Positions 57,962 to 64,000 of a stretch of DNA of 64,000 nt are shown in pieces. Within the stretch, counting starts at the first letter, position 1. Every line of letters begins with the position of its first letter. The notes below the pieces were generated by a model, which saw nothing but the letters and a program-made list of their open reading frames with translations, was not told the DNA's origin and made no database searches. A program made the translations under genes and the position numbers. This stretch comes from Epichloe hybrida (lineage: Eukaryota; Ascomycota; Sordariomycetes; Hypocreales; Clavicipitaceae), in the NCBI GenBank assembly GCA_019022495.1, contig JAFEKR010000001.1, positions 4,278,001 through 4,342,000 of the forward strand. The letters are read 5' to 3'.

Positions 57962-58567
57962 GGCGAACGTATTGTGGTGCTCGAGCGGGCTCCGCGTCCC
58001 GAAAAGATGAATGGAAGAAATGCAGCCTATGGCATCAGGATGAGGTGAAGGTCAGGGAGATGGTTCGTCTGAGGTCAGGGGTCGGTCTTGGGTTTTGTCT
58101 TGGGTTGGCGTTGTCGAATCAAACCCTCGCGACCGAGACAACAACAGAATGCCGGGCCCGCTATTTTTGGCGCGCGGCTCTCGTCCCTCTCGTCCCACCT
58201 GACGACCCAGTCACAAGGCTTCCCATGCTTCCCACGGGCATGATTCTGAGAAGATGCAACCAACTATTATTAGCCAGCACACCCAAGACCGTCGCTTACA
58301 AACGGCAAGGGTCGCATATTTAGAGATTAAGCGCAGGCAGCAGGCAGCAGGAAGCAGGCAGCAGGCAGCAGGCAGCAGGCAGCAGGAAGCAGGCAGCAGC
58401 CAGGGTGGCCTAACGTCTTCTGGCAGTGCATTGCCGTGTGATCAAATGTATAAAGGGCCTTCATCTATCCTCATGGACGTCTCTATCTTGTGAGCCCACA
58501 CTATATACCCACAGAAGACAACAGCACACGCGCACCGTCACTCTCATCCAAAGTATCAAGATTCAAG
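57962..58567. promoter_or_regulatory. Divergent promoter with CAGGCAG repeat and TATA box
   Basis: These 606 bp lie between two outward start codons. A 7-bp CAGGCAG/CAGGAAG array occupies about 58334-58402. A TATA-like TGTATAAA at 58447-58454 stands 114 bp before the DUF6540-like start and is well placed for that gene. Confidence 0.6.
58334..58402. repeat. 7-bp tandem repeat (GCAGGCA / GCAGGAA)
   Basis: About nine units run in tandem with G/A variation at one position. Confidence 0.85.
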
Positions 58568-59164
58568 ATGCCTCTTAACGGAAGCCTTGAGGCCTCGTCC
58601 ATCTACATTAGCCTGAACGCCCGCTCGCAACCTGAAACATATGTAGGTCCCCCCTTGACCCAACTCCTGCGTTTATTTCTTTCGAATTCGGTGGCTGATT
58701 CTCCCCAGCACTGGGGTTTACTTCTTACCGACCTTCACACGAATCCTGTCCTCCACCACGCAAGCAATCGTATAGGACCTTGGACATACGAACAGAAAAC
58801 TGCTGATCCAGAACAATCCGTGACGTTGATAGTCTTGCTTCTGGTGGACAAGGTCAAAAACCACTCCCGAGCGAGGGAAGTGATAAAAGGCATACCAGCA
58901 GATGGCAACCCTTCGCAACGAACAGGAGAATCCTTCTCTTGTCGTATTTGGGCCAAAGACGTCCTAGTGTCGCTCCATGAGTGCGGAGAAATTGTGCTCC
59001 CAAAAAACATTGGTAGGATCAAGATGATAATTTTCTTCATGCATTCCAAGTACTAAATCTCAACTCCAGATGAGCTGGAGAGTATGGCCGTGCAAAATGG
59101 GCTCGAGTATGCACCCTCTGCCGAAAGTGGTCAAGGTGCTACGGTCATCAATAACCGTTCTTGA
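58568..59164 (+). CDS. DUF6540-like small protein
   Basis: Exons 58568-58642, 58709-59012 and 59070-59164 (introns 66 and 57 bp, the second with a TACTAAA branch point) give 157 residues. Splicing rebuilds SQPETYHWGLLLTDL, followed by NRIGPWTYEQ, SVTLIVLLLVDKV and RTGESFSCRIWAKDVLVSLH. The pattern 'HWGLLLTD... GPWTYE...' followed by FSCRIWAKDVL is one I associate with a fungal family of unknown function, DUF6540; the number is from memory. There is no signal peptide or membrane segment. A TATA box precedes the gene at the expected distance. Function is unknown. Confidence 0.65.
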
Positions 59165-60087
59165 TTCTGTGATGGCGAATATGCTGATCCATCACCTTGG
59201 TCTGATATCATTACGGTTCCGAAACAATATTTTGGGTTTCTGTCTCTCCTTTGCATCGCTCCGCGTAATTCGCGTCACCACCTTCTCTTCTTTGCATCGC
59301 TCCGCGTCATGCGCGTCACCACCTTCTTTTTGAGAAGCTACCAGTATCTTCGACTGGTGTTCCATAGCTGTAGGCTGGGAATACAATTGATAGTCTTTGA
59401 ATCAAAACTGAGCGTATCATGAGCATACTGATTGTTGCGCGGTCCTTCCCATTACCACGCCATCACGCCGTGGATGTCTGACCTTGGCAGGATATGTTCG
59501 ATTGTCCCTTTGTAGTCACTAGCCTTGCATGCCTGAAATCACGGGACACACGGGACAACCTTGAACTCATCACGACTGTCTTTCCTTTTTCATGGGTCCA
59601 GGGGAGAACATCAGTACCGCGTTCTTCGGAAGCACTAGTCTTGATATGTCTTCCCAAAGCCAAGCTGAATCACGCCAACCCTTCCGCCTTGAGGAGTGCT
59701 CGCCATGACAACTCCAGGACGAAAATCGTACTCGTACTTTCGTGATTTTACCTGTCCTGTACTCATCAACGGGTTCGTGCCTTTTCTCTACTAACCATTT
59801 CCTTACAAGTAAACAATGTCAAAGTGGTAAAAAAAAAAAACCCTTAACATTGACACAAATCGAACCTCGGAAAACTTGACTTGCAACCCGAGTGAAAATG
59901 TATTCGCAGACACCAACGACAAGGAGCATGCGCCATGGAAGCTGGGTATATAGATGACAACTCCATCCCTCTCCTCATCCAACTCAACCGCCTGTCGAAA
60001 GGGACAAACCCCCCCCCCCCCCCAATTCCCATTAATTCCCATTATGAAATGCATAACCATCAAACCATTGCTTCGTCGCCATTCCCC
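59165..60087. other. Convergent 3' region with a 38-bp tandem duplication
   Basis: This 923-bp stretch has no supported gene. A 38-bp direct repeat occupies 59249-59286 and 59290-59327. A 15-base C run lies at 60009-60023 and an A run at about 59828-59839. Confidence 0.5.
59249..59327. repeat. 38-bp tandem duplication, two copies
   Basis: Copies 59249-59286 and 59290-59327 differ at two positions and are separated by 3 bp (period 41). Each holds a short CGCG-centred dyad: CGCGTAATTCGCG in one and CGCGTCATGCGCG in the other. The first copy starts about 85 bp after the stop codon of the DUF6540-like gene. Confidence 0.85.
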
Positions 60088-60438
60088 TCAGTAACGCGCG
60101 CGGTGAGACCCACGGCCATCCGTCCCGTGCATGCGCCGCGTGCCAGCCGCCTGGTACGCCGTCAGCACCAGCCAGCACCAGCCAGCACAAGCTCCGAGTT
60201 GTGGTCGTGGAGGCAAGCATTAGGGGAAACAAGAAAATCATACCTTCAGGCCAGGTCGGCGGGTCAGACTCCCCCGAAGCTTCATCAAGGCCCCGCTGAC
60301 TTTGTCGCCAAAGCTGGCCTTGCGCTTCTGGTGGTGGACGGGCTGTCGGCGGCTGAAGAGGCCGCGGCGACGGGGAGCGGTGGTGGTGGTGGTGGTGGTG
60401 GTGGTGGTTGTTTGGCGGGTTTTGCGTCCGAAAGGCAT
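60088..60438 (-). CDS. Small basic protein with poly-Thr run, 85 aa
   Basis: Exons 60438-60244 and 60150-60088 (93-bp intron; GCTGAC branch point 14 nt before the CAG) give 85 residues. The start PFGRKTRQ is followed by eleven Thr residues, encoded by a GGT/ACC repeat, then APRRRGLFSRRQPVHHQKRK. The rest reads FGDKVSGALMKLRGSLTRRP and AAGTRRMHGTDGRGSHRARY. The protein is very basic (Arg/Lys) with no membrane segment. It resembles, from memory, a group of small MPFGRR...-type fungal proteins; no function can be given. The gene is divergent from the amidohydrolase. Confidence 0.62.
60384..60412. repeat. GGT trinucleotide array in the small basic protein gene
   Basis: About nine GGT units on the plus strand encode the poly-Thr run of the minus-strand gene. 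Confidence 0.85.
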
Positions 60439-60831
60439 GGTTTGGATGATTTCGAGTCGTGGACGTTGGTTGTATGTACGGATTAAGAGTGATTGAGTTG
60501 TGTCAAGAGTTGGGTTGTGCGGTGATTGATCCCTCTTTGAACGGACAGGCCGGCTGCTATATATATACCAATGTCAATGTCAATGTCAATGTCAATGTGC
60601 ACATGTGGTGGTTGCAGGCTTGCTGCCAGAAACTTGGAACCCGTCCCTTGTCTTGCATTGCATCATGGGATTCATGGCGAGGCGGTCCTGCGAATTGTGG
60701 CTGGTGTACGGACTGGGGAGTGATGTCATCATGTGCGGACTGTGGCTGCGGGTGACGACGTCGTCGTTGCAGATCCCGTGGGTGATTTTTCTTGGTTCTG
60801 GGGGTCCTGGGTGCATGGGAATGATGGAAAT

Positions 60832-60897
60832 GATGCAACACGGTGATGCAGCACGGTGATGCAGCACGGTGATGATGCAGCACGGTGATGCAGCACG
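60832..60897. repeat. 14-bp imperfect tandem repeat, about four to five copies
   Basis: Units of the type GGTGATGCAGCAC follow one another, one with an extra GAT. Confidence 0.8.
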
Positions 60898-60920
60898 AAG
60901 GGTGAGGAATGCAGCCCAAC

Positions 60921-60950
60921 ATCAAGATCAAGATCAAGATCAAGATCAAG
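60921..60950. repeat. ATCAAG hexanucleotide array
   Basis: Five perfect units. Confidence 0.9.
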
Positions 60951-61361
60951 CTTTGCACGGATTATCAAGCGGCTGCCCGGGACGGCGCCGAGGGACAAGA
61001 GGGACCTTGTGGGGGCGGAGTTGTCCTTTTCGTCATTTCTGAGTCCTGACACGGAACATGCATGTCAGATCTGCAAAAAGACCAGACGGCCAATTCCAAG
61101 ATGCCATGTCCAATCGTGCTCGGCATCCCATCGTCCCGTCCCGTCGTGCGCAACCTCCCCAGCCAACCAATCAATCACGCGGACACACACCGTATGTACA
61201 GTAGAGAGATAGATGGGTGCATCTGTCTTGTCTGTCTGTCTGTCCGTCTCTCCGCATTAAACTGACCGAGCGTCCCAACGTCCGAGTTGGTTGCTGGTTT
61301 CCTGCTCATACCTTTCATCACCTTCTCCCTCTCACAAGACAAGACAAGACAAGACCAGAAC

Positions 61362-63292
61362 ATGTTTCTCGCGCCCCTCCTCCGATGGGGATCCTTCCTC
61401 TCCATCGCCCTCGCCGTGGCCGTGGCCCTTGCCCTCTCGGTCCTCTCGGCGCACCCCGAGCCCCTCGGCTTCCTCACCTCGTCGTCGTCGCTCGGGTCCG
61501 TCGCCAACGCATCGACCTACTGCTACCGCGGGATCCGCACCCACGACCACGACAACCCCTCGGCGCAGTGCTTCACCGTCGTCAACGGCACCTTTGCCCG
61601 CGTGTGGAGCGACGGCGCCGACACCGACACCGGCACGGGCACGGGCGCCGGCACCGGCACCGAGCTCCTCGACGGCTACGTCATCCCCGGCCTGTGGGAC
61701 GGCCACGGCCACCTCATGGCCTGGGGCGAGTTCCTGCACTCGGTCGACCTCTTCGCCGCGCAGAACATGAGCGAGGTCCGGAGCCGGCTCAGGGCGCACC
61801 TGCGGCGGAACCCCGGCGCCGGCACGAGGGACTCCTGGCTGAGGGGCGCGGGATGGGATCAGGACCTGTACGGCGGCCGCATGCCCACGGCCGACGACAT
61901 CGACGAGGACCCTGCCCTCAGGGGCATCTTCATGATGCTGGACCGCAACGACGGCCACTGCGTCTGGGTGTCCCGGCCCGTCCTGGACATGCTCCCGCCC
62001 GACATGCCCGAGACGCCGGGCGGCCAGATCATCCGCGAGCCCGGCCCGGGCGTCTTCTGCGACGACGCCATGGACCCCGTCATGCAGCTGTGGCCCAAGG
62101 CCAGCGACGAGACGAGGACGCGCCTCGTCAGTGATGCCATGAGGGATCTCAACAGCGTCGGCCTCGTGGGCGTCCACGACGCGAGCACCCTGCCCGCCGA
62201 CGTCGCCTTGTACAACAGGCTCGCCGACGGCGAGGACTGGACCGTCCGCGTGTACGCCATGCTCGAGTGCGACTCGCGAAACTCGTACTGTCCCGGCGAC
62301 GCCACCAGGATAGCCAGGAGCGATTCTCGATTCTGGCTCCAGAGCGTCAAGCTGTTCGCTGGTACGTCGCCAGCCCCCCCCCCAAAAAATGACCCTAAAA
62401 GGATGGGAAAAGAAGGACAAAGAAGGACATATAATCCGTATATACACATCTAACCCAATCCAATCACATAGACGGCGCCCTCGGCAGCTGGGGCTCCGCC
62501 ATGCTAGAGCCCTACGCCGACAAGCCCAGCTCATCCGGCACTCTCCTCATCAACTCGACCGCAATGGCCGACCTCTCCAAGACCTGGGCCCATGCCGGCT
62601 TCCAAGTCAACGTCCACGCCATCGGCGACCGCGCCAACCGCCACGTCATCGACGCCTTCGTCGCCGCCCTCGTCCACGTCTGCCCCGAGGCCTCCCCGGA
62701 CAACTACGAGGCCCTCCGCATCTGCCAGGTCAAGCACCGCTTCCGCATCGAGCACGCCCAGATCGTCCACCCGGACGACCAGGAGCGCATGCACCGCATC
62801 GGCATCATCCCCTCGCTCCAGCCCACCCACCCCACCGACGACATGCGCTTCGCCCAGCTGAGGCTCGGGCCCGACCGCACCGCCCGCCGCGCCTACCGCA
62901 TGCGCTCCTACATCAACATCGCGCCCCTCCTCGGCAGCGACTTCCCCGTCGAGCCGCCCAACCCCTTCCACGGCATCTACGCCGCCGTCACCCGCAAGAA
63001 TCCCGCCACCGGCCGGGGCCTCAACGGCTCCTCGGACGGCTGGCACACCGACGAGGCCCTGACCTTTGACGAGGCCATCTGGGGCTTCACCGGCGCCACC
63101 GCCTACGGTGCTTTCCTCGACGGTAGAGCCGGCTTGATCAGGGACGGCGCCTTTGCTGACTGGGTTGTCCTGGACGAACCAATCGAGGATATCCCCATCG
63201 AGCACCTCCGCACCCTCAAAGTCAGGGAGACGTGGGTTGCCGGCAAAAAGGTCTACGCGAGAGAAAAAGGAACGGATGCCCCAAAAAGTTGA
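61362..63292 (+). CDS. Metal-dependent amidohydrolase, YtcJ/amidohydrolase-3 type
   Basis: Exons 61362-62361 and 62472-63292 (110-bp intron) give 606 residues. An N-terminal hydrophobic segment (residues 8-29) is a signal anchor or signal peptide, so the catalytic part is probably outside the cytosol. The metal-site motifs are present: HGH at 115-117 in WDGHGHLMAWG, a Lys at 330 in SVKLFADG, His382 in VHAIGDRANR, His428 in FRIEHAQIV and Asp489 in GSDFPVEPP. Family blocks DGALGSWGSAMLEPY and GLVGVHDAS fit. A Gly/Thr repeat (residues 90-100) is coded by ACCGGC-type codons. The substrate is unknown; relatives hydrolyse amide or ester bonds in small molecules. Long open frames in other frames and on the opposite strand here are codon-bias shadows. 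Confidence 0.9.
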
Positions 63293-63705
63293 AATAATTT
63301 GCTGTCCTTGTGTAAAATGCTCTTGTGATTTATTACCCGTCATGTTATCGATTTGCATTTGGCCCATGGGAAAAAAAAAATTTCTCCTTTATTCTTATTT
63401 CAACCCATCTTCGTGGCGGACCTTCGTCATTTTGCCGGCAGTTGCAAGTTGTCTCTCCTAATCCGCATCATGTGGAAACTTTCCTCGCACAAATGCCGTC
63501 AGCGGTGCCAAAAAAGAAGAAGAAAAAAAATCTCGAAGAAACATGTGTGTCCTTCGAAGACAGCAACCATCATAAAACCTGACCCGAGCTGCTTTATATA
63601 CCTTCTCGTCGTAGATATGTGTAGTTTGAACCGTTTTGATTCATCAACCTTTCTCCTTCATGCTTCAAGCGTCGACATCTCAAACTATCATTTGTCCGCT
63701 TAATC
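63293..63705. other. Convergent 3' region
   Basis: 413 bp between the stop codons of the amidohydrolase and acyltransferase genes, AT-rich with several A runs (63370-63378, 63521-63530). No gene was seen. Confidence 0.5.
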
Positions 63706-64000
63706 TCACCTTTCTGAAATACACTTGGTCTCGAACCACTTGGCAAACTTGACTGTGGGAACGTCTACCGCCCTCCAGAACACATCCGCCCACCAAATTA
63801 CAGTTGGGATGCAAAACATGGCACCCAGTACAAAGCCAGCGTTGTACCAGTATCCCTCGACTCCCGTCAGTCCATATGCCATCTTCTCCCAGTGGTAACC
63901 AACTGTATGCATTGCTGGGCCGTGCATAAGGTACAAAGCGTATGAGATCTTGCCCAAGTATTGGACCCCGGCTGAGTTGAAGAACCACTGCCAATTGCGG
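63706..64000 (-). CDS. Acyltransferase-3 family membrane protein, C-terminal part (5' end beyond the window)
   Basis: The frame is open from the window end to the stop at 63706, about 98 residues. It reads NWQWFFNSAGVQYLGKISYA, then LYLMHGPAMHTVGYHWE, ending in a membrane segment (NAGFVLGAMFCIPTVIWWAD) and a short charged tail. The motif 'YLGKISYALYLMHGP' is typical of the acyltransferase_3 family, integral membrane enzymes that transfer acyl groups to sugars or other small molecules. In fungi these often modify secondary metabolites or glycolipids. The rest of the gene lies outside, so the substrate cannot be guessed. Confidence 0.82.
   Translation of the reverse strand, partial: RNWQWFFNSAGVQYLGKISYALYLMHGPAMHTVGYHWEKMAYGLTGVEGYWYNAGFVLGAMFCIPTVIWWADVFWRAVDVPTVKFAKWFETKCISER

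Larger units (their letters stand above)
60439..61361. promoter_or_regulatory. Divergent promoter with four different tandem repeats
   Basis: These 923 bp lie between the small basic gene and the amidohydrolase, both reading outward. Arrays present are AATGTC (60570-60597), a CGGTGATGCAGCA-type 14-bp repeat (about 60832-60897), ATCAAG (60921-60950) and ACAAG (61334-61356). The last one ends 5 bp before the amidohydrolase start codon. No coding exon was recognised. Confidence 0.6.

Noticed and set aside
61217..62534. Open frames of 305 codons (+) and 400 codons (-) over the amidohydrolase
   Set aside because: Both are shadows of a GC-rich exon: the plus-frame product is almost all Arg/Pro/His/Gly and the minus-frame product Val/Ala/Gly/Asp-rich, while the third frame holds all amidohydrolase motifs.
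62531..63367. 278-codon open frame on the minus strand opposite amidohydrolase exon 2
   Set aside because: Gly/Val/Asp-rich shadow of codon bias.

Overview
The window is nuclear chromosomal DNA of a filamentous ascomycete, most likely a sordariomycete of the Hypocreales type. Genes are interrupted by short introns (45-142 bp, with GTAAGT/GTACGT-like donors, CTAAC/CTGAC-like branch points and YAG acceptors). Coding stretches are GC-rich, intergenic DNA is full of microsatellites, and the gene content (PNGase A, cutinase, NCE102, AA1-like secreted protein, DUF6606/DUF3638 giant protein) is typical of that group. No bacterial operons, transposons, rRNA or convincing tRNA genes were seen.

Layout from left to right. 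1-8549 (-): 3'-truncated giant DUF6606-DUF3638-DUF3645 protein. 9392-10969 (-): F-box protein with an acidic tandem repeat. 11692-12555 (+): cutinase. 13289-15192 (+): actin-interacting protein AIP1. 15408-16178 (-): ALG13. 16401-17614 (+): mitoribosomal mS35/RSM24. 18342-20082 (+): fatty aldehyde dehydrogenase. 20545-21685 (-): exosome RRP4. 22466-22853 (-): DUF4536/DMAC1-like membrane protein. 23247-25046 (+): AP-3 mu, with a frameshift. 25443-26821 (+): mitochondrial malonyl-CoA:ACP transferase. 27142-27773 (+): TRAPP subunit TRAPPC2L/Tca17. 27997-29928 (-): AFG1 ATPase. 30757-35115 (+): Nup133. 35979-37603 (-): eIF2 beta. 38243-38710 (+): MIM2-like protein. 39453-39974 (-): NCE102.

The right half is sparser. 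43019-45200 (-): PNGase A. 46796-47119 (-): small protein of unknown function. 49939-50951 (-): DUF1279 protein. 52487-54166 (+): disordered protein of unknown function. 54930-55446 (-): AA1-like secreted protein. 56185-57961 (-): two-part protein, HNH-like region plus APH kinase. 58568-59164 (+): DUF6540-like protein. 60088-60438 (-): small basic protein. 61362-63292 (+): YtcJ-type amidohydrolase. 63706 to the window end (-): acyltransferase-3 C-terminus.

The left two thirds is a housekeeping neighbourhood: mitochondrial biogenesis (mS35, Mct1, AFG1, MIM2-like, DMAC1-like, DUF1279), trafficking (AP-3, TRAPP), nuclear transport and RNA (Nup133, RRP4), translation (eIF2 beta) and N-glycosylation (ALG13). 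Many neighbours are divergent and share short promoters. The last third holds secreted, membrane and lineage-variable proteins separated by 1-3 kb of repeat-rich, gene-free DNA. No biosynthetic cluster or defence island is visible. The best leads are the SecA-like motor motifs in the giant protein, the HNH-like/APH fusion, and the single-base frameshift in the AP-3 mu gene. Exon boundaries were set by eye from splice signals, reading frame and family resemblance remembered without any search.
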